From NCBI GenBank assembly GCA_964034945.1, contig OZ035962.1, positions 35,801,943-35,865,942 of the forward strand: a DNA stretch of 64,000 bases. Reading direction: 5' to 3'. Shown piece by piece: positions 9,816-22,606 of this stretch. Below the pieces are notes generated by a model that was given only the letters and a program-made list of their open reading frames with translations, did no database searches and was not told where the DNA came from. The position numbers and the translations under genes were made by a program. Each line of letters begins with the position of its first letter. Position 1 is the first letter of the stretch. Source of the DNA: Chrysopilus asiliformis (taxonomy: Eukaryota; Arthropoda; Insecta; Diptera; Rhagionidae).

Positions 9816-12068
9816 TACCAAATTATAAATTTTTAAAATTATTTTTTACTTTTTAAATTTCATATTTTTCGGAAAATAATCGATTTTAACTGAAAAAAAA
9901 TTAATAATAAAAGTTTAAATTCCCAAAAATAAGTACCACTGGCCACCATAAAAAAAAGTTCGTTTAAATATTAAATATTACGGACTTTTAAAAATCATAA
10001 TTTTTCCCCCACCCCATATTTTGGTGAATAGTGAAATCAACGCGTGGGCATGATTTTTCATATTTATTGTGTCTCCATAGCGTGCTTAGAAATGTCAGGC
10101 AGGAGGTAGTCATGAAGCCAACTAGAAATCAGCCAATCTAAACTGAATAAATGCCAAAAAGGAGATTTGAATCAAGATGCAAAATTTTTTGAGTCTCCAT
10201 TAGACTTTTTCGTGATTGGATTTAAATCCAATCTGGAAAAAAGTCTAATGGAGTCCATAGGTTAAGAAAAAATTTTTGTGAACATGGAAAAATTTCATGG
10301 AAAAATTTTATTAGCAACAAATCTGGGCAAGTTTCACCAAAAAAGTACGACGCCGGTAAGTGTTACTTTTGATTTTTACATAACTGCTATAGTTATGTCA
10401 TGATACTTTTTTAAAATCGAAATTTCCCAAATTAAAAAATGAACGTGAACATCAACACATACCAATAATATGTCAAATGCCACAAAGCTTCCGTTTCCAT
10501 CTAAGATCATTCTTTAAGTTTCCGTATTTACCTATAATGGCATACTCGCCACGAGTAATACGATGCACGCTATATCCTTTTTAGAAACGCTAAGCTAAAC
10601 CTTGCCGTGATTGTTGTCATCATCAACATCGTAGTTGACGGCGTCATCAGCGGTAGCAAAGGAAATCCTCTTGGAATTTTCTATAAAAAGCTTTAAAAAA
10701 ACAGAAAAAAAAACTTTAAAAAATCCTGCATACCACTTACCTTGATGTGTTAAACGGCAATATAGACGAGGAAAACATACGATTACGATTTTTCAGGATT
10801 TGGGAAGTTTTTTTTATTGAAAGGATTTTTCCTTCATCGTTTCAGTTTTTCTGCTTGTTTTGAGTCGCTAAGCCTTAACTTTACGACTTGCCAAATAAAA
10901 ATCATAAGGAAGAGAAAGCCTGCAAACAGCATTCAAATAACAATTTTTTTTTCTAACTGTGAGGGGTGTACGATGAAGGGTTGTACTAAAACTCGTCGCA
11001 AAGAAACCATCCAAAAAGAAACCTTTTCAAAAAAGATTTCGTGCGGAAGAAGTTTGTTTATTTGATTTGCAAATAACATTATGTGACAACAGACCTTAAA
11101 CATTCGAAGGGGTTGCCTTGACAGCAAATACCAATCTGATGTAAAAAAAAAGTTCTAGTCGCAAACTTTTGGTGGGCGAAGTTTGGATACAATATTGAAG
11201 ATTTCAAAATTCCAGAATATACGTCTATAGAGCAACAGGTTTGAATTCAGTTCAGAACTAGATCGGCTCCATTTATTTAAAAGAACCTTGCTGTTCGTGG
11301 TTCCCTACCGTTTTCATTTCCTTCACTTTGAATACAGAAAAATTGTTGAACGACCTGAAAATTTATATCACTGAACAATGTTGTTTATGTATATTCAAGT
11401 ATTTCCCCCTCATTTATTTTCTACACTTTCCCTGTTTCGCTTTGTGCAACATTAAAAGTATGACCAAACGGTAAATACGAGTATCCTTTTCAATAAATAC
11501 TATACTCAAGGATACCATATTAAAAGTACTCATTTTTCTCCCACATATGTTTACTTTCAGCTCGAAAAAAAAAACAGAATGACTAGAACAAAGTACCTAC
11601 TAAAAGAGAAATCAGCCATGAAGCTAGCAAACGATAACAATAGCATTAGGAATAGTATATCAGCAACAGTAATAAACTACCATGAATAAAGGAGGGAAAT
11701 ATCCTCGAAAGAAGGAAAAACTTGTAGAAACCGTCTCATTATTGCAGGGTCAGTGTATATAAAATGACGGTTGTAGTGTGGGAAAAGAGCTGTAAAATCG
11801 TACAACAACTATAGCGTAGATATAGGGATTAAGACGCATACATATTGTTAAGTTTATTCGCGAACCAAATACAAAACATATGACGAAAACCTCAACGGAT
11901 ATATTATGGTAAAATACTATATGATCTACTTACGCTTTAGCATTGATAAAATGGAAGAGCTTAAAATGGGGATTTAATTTTATATAAAAGGTTTTAAATT
12001 TCATTATCAATATTGTAGATGGTTAAAATCATAATCATATTGATCATCATGTCATCATACTAATACAT
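9816..12068. other. AT-rich unique sequence, no gene recognised
   Basis: No credible exon was found. It contains a near-perfect hairpin at 10195-10253 (listed separately). The ORF at 10817-11065 has no recognisable domain and no coding-like composition. Confidence 0.5.
10195..10253. repeat. 59-nt near-perfect hairpin
   Basis: The arms are CTCCATTAGACTTTTT...GATTGGATTT and AAATCCAATC...AAAAAGTCTAATGGAG, separated by one 3-nt mismatch bubble, with almost no loop. It could be a tiny palindromic MITE relic or a structured RNA. No target duplication is evident. Confidence 0.75.
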
Positions 12069-12300
12069 TAAAATGAATTGGTGTCTGTTTGTCTGTTCCT
12101 TTTTCATGTAAAAACGTCTGAACCGATTGACCTGAAATTTGGTATGGATGCTCGCTGTAGGCCTGGTACCAACATAGACCTTTGTAAAAGTAGATCGAGG
12201 GGTGGGGGAGTAAGGGGAGGGGGTATAGCGAATCTGAAGCAGAGATACAAAAATGGTTTTGCCGTCTCATTATGGAGAGACATACAGTATGTAAACAAAA
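12069..12300 (+). repeat. Helentron/DINE-like core fragment, family F
   Basis: It starts with gtgtctgtttgtctgttcc and is followed by gaaccgattgacctgaaatt, the same microsatellite-plus-block order used by all DINE-like families in this window. The following sequence (a G-rich block at 12197-12225) is unlike the others, so it is a separate and more diverged family. The overlapping 115-codon ORF is not considered a gene. Confidence 0.4.
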
Positions 12301-13034
12301 CTTATGAGGTAAAAACCATCCAAAAAAAAATCTTGGAACGCCCATTGCATCCGGAAAAAATTACTGTTTGGTGTGAATTGTGGGCTGGTAGATCGGTGAA
12401 TTGTGGGCTCTACTTATTCGATTAACACACTATTAACAATCAATGGCGAGAGATATCGAGCTATGGTCAACAATTTCTTGTGGCCCTTTTTTCTTTTCAT
12501 TTTTCAAACGAGACGTCACTACGTGCCACACAAATCGTGAAACTATGGGTGCATTCAGCGACCCTATACTTTTTATGGGGAAAATGTGTTGGAACATATT
12601 AAAAAACTATAATAATTCTGAAAAAATATATTTTTTTAAAAATTAATAACATTTCAGATTAACATAAATAAAATTTCATTTAATTTAAAAAAATAAAATT
12701 AATTTACAAAAAAATATATGTAATTCATATCAAGTCATTTAACCCCAGTATACTGTGAGTCAACTAGCCCCAAGCCGCCATTTTATTTTTAACACACTCG
12801 TGAAAAAAAATGAAAAAGCATGGGTCAGAAAATGCTTCACTAACTTGTTAACTCATACATAAATTTTCACTTGAAATGACTGACGAGTTCCATACAATGA
12901 AAGTGTAAGCTACAAAACAATTTAATTAACAAGAAAAAAAAATTACTCACACGCTTGAAATTTCGTTTTTTCCCCTCACAGTTCGTTCCAAAAGCACTGT
13001 GGTCTAACGACGTTGGTTCACTGAGAGCTGTCAG
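12301..13034. other. AT-rich sequence between repeats
   Basis: No gene was recognised. The words agtcaactagccccaagccg (12760) and gccaactagtcctggtcagc (14698) on either side of the nested hAT elements resemble each other. An even larger, more decayed element may therefore enclose this block. Confidence 0.35.
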
Positions 13035-13287
13035 CAGTGATGCCAGATTGTGGTAAATTTACCTCTTTATGGTAAATCTCAACCTGAAAGGTAAAAAGGG
13101 AATTTACGAGCTCTCTAGAACAAAAAAAAGGTAAATTTTGTGTTAGCGACAAATTACGAAAATTTCTCGTTTTTTTATAAATTAATGTGAATGTGGCAAC
13201 GATCTAAGAACTTTAAAAGTTGACCACAATGGTATATTGATGACTTTCAAAATAAATGTGCAGCAGCGCCACATTCAATATTACGTA

Positions 13288-14051
13288 TAGGAATGCCAAC
13301 GATACCTCGATGTTCGCAAAACATCGAGGTATCGTTGAAAAATATCGAGTTTTAATCTCGATGTTGAACATGCCGATATATCGAGGTATCGATGTTGCTA
13401 TCCACCATGTTAGAACATTACTCTTCATAAAATTAGTAGAGAAACTAATTTTAGCTGATTTAATATAGCCACTCGACTTAAAGATTTGTTTCAAATTTTC
13501 TTTGATATCAATTTTCGGTTACATCTTTCTACAAGATTTTGCAAAAAATACCAGAGCTAGCCATGAAATTTTACAGAGAAGTTTGGTCCTGATGTGGAAA
13601 TCCGTTAACCGGAAGTAACCAAAACGGCGGTTTTTTAAAAACTATGCGGTTTTTTGCGATTTATTCCGAAACTAACCATTTTCCAGTAGTCTTATGTATT
13701 ACAAAACTTGGAGACAATAAAATTTGCTACATTTATGTCTTTTACGAGAACTCCGTTATGAAGATATGCCGGTATTTCAAAAAAATTAGTTTTTTGAGAA
13801 TATCTCGAAAACTAACGGGTTTTTGGTCGTTCAACGTATAAGAAGAATTAAAACCGTGTTAATTCTACTCCACCCACAGTAGAGCATCCGCCAGGTGGCT
13901 AAATTATTTATTAAATTTAACTTTTTCAAAACATCGGAAAAACATCGAGGTATCGATGTTTTCAGGACGATGTTTTTTGACATCGATGTCGCCTTAAAAA
14001 AAACATCGATTTTCGATATATCGAGGTTTTATGAACGATGTTGCATCCCTA
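13288..14051. mobile_element. hAT element, inner (8-bp TSD ATTACGTA), foldback-like
   Basis: The element is 764 bp with ends TAGGAATGCCAAC / TAGGGATGCAACATCG. It is flanked by a perfect 8-bp duplication ATTACGTA at 13280-13287 and 14052-14059. Both ends consist of many copies, in both orientations, of catcgaggtatcgatg, so each end can fold on itself. A piece of family-B Helentron fills the middle (13540-13860). No transposase was seen. Confidence 0.85.
13540..13860 (+). mobile_element. Family B Helentron-like fragment inside the inner hAT
   Basis: The blocks ccagagctagccatgaaatt, gaaatccgttaaccggaagt, caaaacttggagacaata and tctcgaaaactaacgggttt occur in the same order as in the 25060 and 50690 copies. 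Both ends are missing. It is more diverged than those two, so probably older. Confidence 0.7.
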
Positions 14052-14350
14052 ATTACGTATGAACATGTACTCTGACTTACGATCTTTTTTTTTTGCATTT
14101 CTTTGGACTGAAATGTCATTTGCTGTTTCAAATTTTTCCGGCCATGCTGATTGGATTTTGCATTGACGAAACTGCCGCGATTTGGTGAGAACTTTGTTTA
14201 GTCAATTATTGATATCATAATTATTTATATAACATATTTTGTAGACAAAATATCGAAGCTATTTTAAGTTAAACAAAACATGTGTACTTTCCCATTTTTT
14301 GTGTACCTACCTAAACGCATCGTTTTCAACATTGCGGGTCTAGTGGGACG

Positions 14351-14413
14351 CCTGTAGCAACGGACACAAACGACCAGGTATGATACCTGATCGTTTGTAC
14401 CCGTTGCTGCAGG
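14351..14413. repeat. 63-nt hairpin
   Basis: The 30-nt arms start cctgtagcaacgg and end cgttgctgcagg. They have four mismatches and a 3-nt loop (tga). It lies inside the outer hAT element. It may be a structural part of that element or a separate mini-palindrome. Confidence 0.65.
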
Positions 14414-14730
14414 ACACTGTATATACATTTTGTGCTTTGAATTTATGTTTGTTGTACAATTTACGTGGTAATTTAGGTAGGTCTTAGGATTTTGTCAACG
14501 TTTTGTTCCGTGGGAAAAAAAGAGGTAAAAATCGACTATTCTGTGGGAAAAAAGGGAAATTCAGGCAAATCTCGTGGTAAATTTTGCATCGAGCGTCTGG
14601 CAACACTGGCTGTCAGTCGACTGAATAAACAGTCCAATTCACGCAGGTTTGTTTTCAACCGTGGTTGACTTAACCGCAATGAGTCTACTTACCCTTATAG
14701 CCAACTAGTCCTGGTCAGCCCCACCAGTTA

Positions 14731-14994
14731 AAGCTACCCTTACTTTCCCAAAAGTTGATAGAGACCACGATTTTTGTAAAACTCATTCGCAAAAAATTTT
14801 AAGTCGCTAGGTCAACGCGTTCTCGAGTTATTTAAGATACGTACAACGGACAGATCGACAGACCGATGCACGAACATTCTCATAATTTAGCTTAAAACGG
14901 ATTTCGTACTGATCAGAAATTTTCTACCTTCCCCCGTTCTCGAGTCGGTCTCCGTTATGAATACAATACTTTCCTTCTATAGAAGAGGAAAGTA
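14731..14994 (-). mobile_element. Family E Helentron-like 5' part
   Basis: In element orientation it begins with the palindrome TACTTTCC-tcttctatag-AAGGAAAGTA, followed by gaccgactcgagaacggggg. Then come a short GTCTGTCGATCTGTCCG tract and an aacgcgttgacctagcgact block. The same order occurs at 53404 and, inverted, at 54722. The 3' end is lost. Confidence 0.65.
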
Positions 14995-15246
14995 AAAACG
15001 GCCACATTCTTGTTTTTCTCGCAAATCTGTGAAGCTCTGAACGATATTTTAATTTGCATACAAGACGTAAGAAGAATTTTTCAAAAGTCGTATACCCTAT
15101 TTATGTGAGTTAATGGTTGGATAGAAGGTAAATTAGTTAATACTCTATTACATATTGACTGAAAAAAGAGGCATAAAATATTATTTGAAACTAAAGTTCG
15201 AGTTATCGAGTGCACATCAGTTCGACTTTTAAGATATGAAATAGTA

Positions 15247-15824
15247 AAAAACATAACAAAAGCTATAATTGCCAATCTGGCAATTATTGAAAACCCGTAT
15301 GGTGATTTAATTGAACGGCGGCGTATCAAAATTTCATTTGAATTCAAATTTTCCAATAAGATTTTTTTAAAACTTGTTCCAATCGGATTTTGATGTATGG
15401 GAGTTTTATGTAGAATCATATCCTAAATAACTTTTGTTCTTGAACTTTTTTGATAAGATGCACCGTTTTTGAGATATTCGCGAAAAACATTTTCGTTCCT
15501 ATGGGGGGTACCCCCCCTAATGGTCCATTTTTGCCCATTAACGAACTTAGCCTCGCATTTTACGAAAAATGAATCTGCGCAAAATTTCAAGTCTCTAGCT
15601 CAATCCGTGCGCCCGCAATCCGCGCCACAGACAGACAGACGGACAGACAGACAGACGGACAGACGGACGGACAGACGGACAGACGGACGGACATGCAAAA
15701 ATTAAATATTTTTACCATTCTAAACACACTGGTGTAATTCATTTTTTTGTGTGATGACGGGATCTTGGCGTTACAAACGGTAAGGCAAAGTTAATATACC
15801 CTTTGGTTTCACCATACGGGTATA
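15247..15824 (-). mobile_element. Helentron/DINE-1-like element, family A copy 2
   Basis: It is full length and very close to copy 1. It has the 3' hairpin (ATTGCCA-ATC-TGGCAAT) at the left, the GGGGGGTACCCCCC palindrome near 15506, the (GTCY)n core at 15628-15694 and the TATACCC/GGGTATA palindrome at the right. The microsatellite is longer than in copy 1. Confidence 0.88.
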
Positions 15825-16137
15825 AAAAACGCCCGTACGAGTTAGAGAATAATTCGACTTGTGAGATGTTTGATTTAGAACGATTCTCCTGTATATATTA
15901 AATCGACAGTTTTGTTCTGTATATATTAAATCGACTTGACCTGTGAAATATCCAAAATCGACTAGCCAAACGTCCGAGTACGGATTAATCGAGCTCTACA
16001 AAATCTTCCTTCATCATGAGTAAAAAGTAGTTACTTGCTATAAACTGAAGTTTTAATCTTGTATGCTATACAATGTCATCCGATTATATTAATAATTGAC
16101 AATATAAGTTCAATTATAATTCCAGTGGTATCACCCA

Positions 16138-18473
16138 CCAGAGTTGGGCGTATTCAATTCAAAATTGAATGCATTCAAAATTCCATTCCCATTCACTTAC
16201 TGAATGGTATTTGAAATTTTTACTCCATTACCATTCAGTAGTGAATGGTAATGGCCAAAAAATTCAACTCTCCATTCACTGAATGGGAATGTAAATTTAT
16301 TTCCATTCCCATTCGATTTGAGTTGAGATTTTATGATTTTAAGTGAATGGTAATTCAATTTAGTCAAATGATTTTTTTATATGGAAAAATGCTCGAAATT
16401 GATCGAAATGAGGGAAAAGTTAATTTGCCTCAAAACGACAGGACCGATTTTTATGATCCATATCACATTGGATAGGGATCAGTGTGGCCTATAGTACTAG
16501 ATATGAGGCATTCTAGAAAAACCAAAATGGCGGCTATTAGACGCCATTTTGTCCAAATTATCCCAATAAAGGCCTATCAAGATAGGTATCAAATGAAAGA
16601 GCTCTGGAAGAAACTTACAAATATCTATATCATGGGTATCAAAAAAACAAAATGGCGGCTGTTAGACGACATTTTGTCCAAATTACCCCAATAAAGACCC
16701 ATCAAGATAGGTATCAAATGAAAGAGCTCTGGAAGAAACTTACAAATATCTATATCATGGGTATCAAAAAAACAAAATGGCGGCTGTTAGACGACATTTT
16801 GTCCAAATTACCCCAATAAAGACCCATCAAGATAGGTATCAAATGAAAGAGCTCTGGAAGAAACTTACAAATATCTATATCATGGGTATCAAAAAAACAA
16901 AATGGCGGCTGTTAGACGACATTTTGTCCAAATTACCCCAATAAAGACCCATCAAGATAGGTATCAAATGAAAGAGCTCTGGAAGAAACTTACAAATATC
17001 TATATCATGGGTATCAAAAAAACAAAATGGCGGCTGTTAGACGACATTTTGTCTAAAATACCACAATAAAGACCCATCAAGATAGGTATCAAATGAAAGA
17101 GCTCTGGAGGAAACTTATAAATATCCATAAAATGGTTATCAAAAAAAAAAAAAGAAAATGGCGACTAAACATCGTAATAAAGATCCATCAAGATGGGTAT
17201 CAAATGAAAGAGTTTGGGAGGAAACTTATAAATCCCTATATTTTATTTTATTTTTTGAAGAAACAATTGACTTATTTTTTGTTTTATTCAATTTTGCTTT
17301 CATGAAAAATTAGTGATAATGAAAGCAAAATTGAATAAAACAAAAAATAAGTCAATTGTTTCTTCAAAAAATAAAATAAAATATAGGGATTTATAAGTTT
17401 CCTCCCAAACTCTTTCATTTGATACCCATCTTGATGGATCTTTATTACGATGTTTAGTCGCCATTTTCTTTTTTTTTTTTTTGATAACCATTTTATGGAT
17501 ATTTATAAGTTTCCTCCAGAGCTCTTTCATTTGATACCTATCTTGATGGGTCTTTATTGTGGTATTTTAGACAAAATGTCGTCTAACAGCCGCCATTTTG
17601 TTTTTTTGATACCCATGATATAGATATTTGTAAGTTTCTTCCAGAGCTCTTTCATTTGATACCTATCTTGATGGGTCTTTATTGGGGTAATTTGGACAAA
17701 ATGTCGTCTAACAGCCGCCATTTTGTTTTTTTGATACCCATGATATAGATATTTGTAAGTTTCTTCCAGAGCTCTTTCATTTGATACCTATCTTGATGGG
17801 TCTTTATTGGGGTAATTTGGACAAAATGTCGTCTAACAGCCGCCATTTTGTTTTTTTGATACCCATGATATAGATATTTGTAAGTTTCTTCCAGAGCTCT
17901 TTCATTTGATACCTATCTTGATGGGTCTTTATTGGGGTAATTTGGACAAAATGTCGTCTAACAGCCGCCATTTTGTTTTTTTGATACCCATGATATAGAT
18001 ATTTGTAAGTTTCTTCCAGAGCTCTTTCATTTGATACCTATCTTGATAGGCCTTTATTGGGATAATTTGGACAAAATGGCGTCTAATAGCCGCCATTTTG
18101 GTTTTTCTAGAATGCCTCATATCTAGTACTATAGGCCACACTGATCCCTATCCAATGTGATATGGATCATAAAAATCGGTCCTGTCGTTTTGAGGCAAAT
18201 TAACTTTTCCCTCATTTCGATCAATTTCGAGCATTTTTCCATATAAAAAAATCATTTGACTAAATTGAATTACCATTCACTTAAAATCATAAAATCTCAA
18301 CTCAAATCGAATGGGAATGGAAATAAATTTACATTCCCATTCAGTGAATGGAGAGTTGAATTTTTTGGCCATTACCATTCACTACTGAATGGTAATGGAG
18401 TAAAAATTTCAAATACCATTCAGTAAGTGAATGGGAATTGAAATTGAATGGGAATTGAAAACGCCCGACTATG
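16138..18473. mobile_element. Foldback element with 1.1-kb arms built of 125-bp tandem repeats
   Basis: This is a 2.3-kb palindrome. The arms (16138-17303 and 17319-18473) are almost identical and are separated by 15 nt centred near 17311. The ends match over AGTYGGGCGTWTTCAA. It is flanked by TCACCCA at 16131-16137 and 18474-18480. Each arm carries five to six units of 125 bp (gtatcaaatgaaagagctct...), starting at 16586, 16711, 16836, 16961 and 17086, with a shorter diverged one at 17197, mirrored at 17427-18037. A 213-nt ORF is identical in both arms, but 125 is not a multiple of three and the repeats break every frame, so I call it non-coding. A 7-bp duplication and repeat-built arms recall foldback and Galileo-type (P superfamily) elements. 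The superfamily is not proven. Confidence 0.85.
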
Positions 18474-18480
18474 TCACCCA

Positions 18481-21400
18481 CTCACCTTTTTTGTATTAAA
18501 CTGAAAATCCAACATGAATTTTAGCGACACAATATTCCGCAGATTTTTAAACTTGAATTGTTTTCGACAATCCTCTTAAGTATTTTTATTTCACAGATTC
18601 CTTTTCGAAAAGTAGTCTAGTACAATTGTATGAATGAGTATAACACAGAAGCCAGTTGAAGAGGACATTGATGGTACGCCGACAATCCAACACTTCATAC
18701 AAAATGTAAAAACAAAAAAAAATTGACTTAATGTAATAACTTCATCAACATATTTATTCAAAATAAAAACTCTAAACAGCCACCCTCTTTTACCTGCACA
18801 CCCATAAAGCCACTCGACCATAATGCTATCATACCTTTGTCCCTTCAGTGTTATTGGGTCCTTCTAGAAAGTGATCCTGCATCTCATAAGATTTTTTTTC
18901 CGTGGATTTTTATTATTTCAATGTGAATCCTTAGGATGATAAAACCAGTCAACGTGTAGTGTAGAGGCTACAGAGGATTTTATTTTTATTTTTGAGGCTG
19001 AAGGAGGTGTGAGGTAACACATTCTACAGAATTTGTGTCTTTGTTTAGGTGAAGTTATGGGAGTCCAAGCAATTTTTTTCTCTCTATCCAACTTTGCGTG
19101 GTTGGAAAACCACCCTTAGAACGAGAAATGAACGACTGAGGGCGGGTGAAGCTACATTTAATTTGCATGCATTAGCAATATTTTTCGCAATTCAACTCTA
19201 AATATTTATTTACGTTTTTCTGTTATTCGTACAAGAATGTGCTTCATCTTCTTTTTATATGCTGGGAGATGGTTAGGAGGCCATATGCGATTCATTCACT
19301 TAGTCTAAAAGAGTTTCTATGAATCTGCACGAAAATCATGTGGTATGATCGGGTGAATAGGTAGACAAGTGGATGGGTAAATAGACGTGTACCATACTAC
19401 CTTTTAGTCAAAACAAGAAAGAGAATATAAAAAAAAAATAACTGTTTAAAAATGTGTTGGGGTATCTTCTCTTGGATCTAGGCTACAAAACGGATTATTT
19501 ATGATGGCATGTGTTCCTCCTTTCTTTGGTGCTGGCATCCCTTGCCATAGAATGATAAACGATGGCAACACGGTTAGATGTGCCACCCTATTCAATAGCT
19601 ATACCGCCCAACTTCAAAATAATCACATCATCCTATCCTTATATAACGCACGTTTTCCAGTAGAAGAGTAATTTAAAAAATTGCGAAAAAAAATGATATC
19701 TCCAACCAGATCATTTAAAAAATATAAAAATTTACATATCAAGTTTATGTAAGTGTCAAAGTATTAACTTTCTTACCAACAATAGAAAAATTCTGATGAC
19801 AATGACGACAGGGAAACAACGCCATATTCGCATTTTTGATGATGATGAAAAATTTAATCAATATTTAATGGAGCCATAAGTGGAAACAACTTAAAGACAC
19901 AACAAATTGAAAGGCAGTTTCACTGTACAACACATCGTCACGCTATACCTACCTAAATAAATTTCTAGGCGTAGTTTGGAAGTTGATGCGGAATTTTTCA
20001 TAACCGATACGACACAAGCGTGTAATTTAATAGTTATGTTTTTGCAAATTAGGGATTTATAGGTATATTGCGGACTATACATTTTTACAAAAATTTGAAG
20101 AGTAAAAAAAATAATTTTTTGGAAAATTTTACTGGAAAATTTTACAGAAATCTATAACTGATTTAACTAAACCTTTTCGTTGATTTATGGCTGCATGCAC
20201 CAGCGCAACTTAGGAACTTACATCACAGAATTTCTATGGTTTAAGTAGGCTAAGTTTAATTTAATTTCAAAAAATCGATTCGCGCATCGAAAATGAAATT
20301 CTTTTGCATTTGAATCGTTCGTGCATCGAATTTTATAAAATAAAGTTCGCGAATTATTCTTTTCACAGAGAATTTTATTTTTTTGATTCGCTCGAGAATG
20401 AATGAAACCAATTTTTAGCTGTTTAATTCATTCGCGAGCGAATCGAAACCTCTTCCAAATCAGTTTTTCGTTTCGCGAATGAAAAAGAATTGAGAAGATA
20501 CATTCTTTTTGATTCTTTTTCCGTTTCCTTTTCGTAGAGCTAAATTGGAGAATTCGTTTATCCGCTTGGAACTTATAGTACTTATAAATTCCCCCACCCC
20601 AACCTTCAAACCACTAATTTACACCCCCATCCCCCTTACCACTCCCCCTTCCCACTTCCCCTCGCCTTCCTTACCCCCTTCCCCGACATCCTTTCCCCTT
20701 CCCCCTCAGCCCCTCACCCGTACTTATTTTTTAATATGCTATAAAAAAATAATCACTGAATATGCAAAACGTGCTCTATTTTGGCTACAGGTTTCTCCAA
20801 CACCATCTTTTTAAAAAATACGCAATTGGCCAAAAATGTACGAAGGGTGTATCCAAAAGGTACGAAAAGAAAAATTTCCTTCGGCAACACTGATTCAGTC
20901 TGCCAGTATAACAGTTCTCAACCCTCTCTTAGGGAGATGTCACACTGGCCAATCAGCAAGGGATATCAAACCACTCGAGTAATAAAATGCCCTGTGACTA
21001 AAAAATTCCTCCAACACAAGTGTTAGAGTTTGGAACTAAGCAGGTCCAAAATATATACACCACGAGTTCGCAAAATGCGAATTCTATTCGAAGAAAAAAA
21101 ATTGGTTTGAATTACCATATTCGCTGATTCCTATTTGCATAGGAATGAATCCGCCAACACTTAGGACTCGTTCCAATTTTTTCTAGGACAGAGTCCTACA
21201 TAATATTGGAGTCACTTCTAAAAAAATGGAAACGATTCCATTCCATAATATAGCATTGTCTCCCCATTATGTCTCCAGTAAAAACTAGGAGCGGGTGCTA
21301 CTTTTGTTGGAATATGTCCATTCTTCTTTCAGCCCTATATACATAGTGATGATTCTACGAAAAGGACTAGTTCCAATATTTATGAAGGCCTTTGCTACAA

Positions 21401-21714
21401 AATGGTGTTACGAGTCCTATAATAGCTTGCCCATATTTTATAGGAACGTTTCCTATGCGGATTTTTTTCCGTGTACATAAAATAAAATTTTGCAAAACAA
21501 GAAAAAGAAGAGAAATCGCGCAGATTCCGGGTATTAGAGTGAATTCTGGATAATAGAGCGAAGCAAAACTATTGCAAAACGGTTGCAGTCCCGAATAATC
21601 GATTGGCGTTTAATCGAGGTTATACTGTACTTTTATTTAGTTAAATATTGATTGATAAGTTTGTAGATTTTACTGGTTTTGATAATTCAACTTACAAGTA
21701 GATAAAAATTATAA
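18481..21714. other. AT-rich unique sequence with low-complexity tracts
   Basis: No gene was recognised. 20253-20520 is rich in gaatgaa/ttcgcgaa/attcg words in both orientations. 20588-20722 is a pyrimidine tract (ccccc, cccctt) that yields a Pro/Thr-rich chance ORF (20509-20814). At 21130-21460 words such as cataggaatg and aggaacg...cctatgcgg recur and may mark a decayed MITE. Confidence 0.45.
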
Positions 21715-22303
21715 TAAAAAACATAACAAAAGCTATAATTGCCAATCTGGCAATTATTGAAAACCCATTGTTCGAAGATTAAGTGAACGACTAACAGTTG
21801 TATCAAAATTCCACTTTGAAGTCAAACTTTTCAATAAGATTTTTAAAATTTATTCCAATCGGATTTTGATGTATGGGAGTTTTATGTAGAATCATATCTT
21901 AAATAACTTTTGTTCTTGCACCGTTTTCACGATTTTCGCAAAAAACATTTTCGTAATGGTCCATTTTGCCCAGTAACGAACTTAGCCTTACATTTTACAA
22001 AAAACGAATCTGCGTAAAATGTCAAGTCTCTAGCTCGATACATGTGTCCGCAATCCGCGCCACAGACGGACAGACAGACGGACAGACGGACAGACGGACA
22101 GACGGACAGACGGACAGACAGACGGACAGACAGACCGACAGACGGACAGACAGACAGACAGACGGACGGACATGCAGAAATTAATTATTTTTATCATTCT
22201 AAACACACTGGTGTAATTCATTTTTGTGTGTGATAACGGGATCTTGGCGTTACAAACGGTAAGGCAAATTTAATATACCCTTTGGTTTCACCATTCGGGT
22301 ATA
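21715..22303 (-). mobile_element. Helentron/DINE-1-like element, family A copy 3
   Basis: It has both the 3' hairpin (left) and the 5' palindrome (right). It carries the longest (GTCY)n core in the window, about 110 bp at 22065-22174. It lacks the GGGGGGTACCCCCC segment, and the adjoining dataagat block is shortened. It is more diverged than copies 1 and 2. Confidence 0.85.
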
Positions 22304-22606
22304 ATCAATTCAACTCGAATCACTATTGAAAACAAACATTTTCAGCTTACCTGACATCGTAGACCCAATGAAATTTTGGAGGGGTTGCGAGGGAGGAATT
22401 CTACCTACTCCATGTATGTCATTGTCTAAAAATTGTTCAAACCGTGAAATTCCAGAATTTTAATGATATTTTTTTGCATTTAGTTATAAGGAATGGATCT
22501 ATTTGAATCGAAATTAAATTGTCCAAAAAATTTCAAAAGTAACTCGATAATCTGCGACTGAGAAAACTAAATTCTAGCATAAAAAAATTTATTTATTGGA
22601 AAGAAG

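Larger units (their letters stand above)
13035..14608. mobile_element. hAT element, outer shell (8-bp TSD GCTGTCAG)
   Basis: The element is 1574 bp. It starts CAGTGATGCCAGA and ends TCTGGCAACACTG, so the inverted ends match apart from one base. It is flanked by a perfect 8-bp duplication GCTGTCAG at 13027-13034 and 14609-14616. An 8-bp duplication with CAGNG...CNCTG ends is diagnostic of hAT. Subterminal gtggtaaatttacc words occur at both sides. No transposase was seen. A second hAT element is inserted at 13288-14051. Confidence 0.88.

Noticed and set aside
12078..12425. 115-codon ORF
   Set aside because: Begins in a DINE-like microsatellite and passes a poly-G/A tract. The opposite strand is equally open.
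16482..18141. Identical 70-codon ORFs in both foldback arms
   Set aside because: The ORF spans a 125-bp repeat unit that is not a multiple of three, so the next unit is out of frame. It has no domain, and the identity comes from the palindrome.
20509..20814. Pro/Thr-rich ORF
   Set aside because: It is a low-complexity pyrimidine tract. No signal peptide or flanking coding sequence.
22030..22233. QTDRQTDRRTDGQTDR-type proteins (also at 5275-5493, 15469-15705, 32294-32551, 62313-62516)
   Set aside because: These are the (GTCY)n microsatellite core of the Helentron-like elements read as codons. They are open in several frames and on both strands, and they vary with array length.
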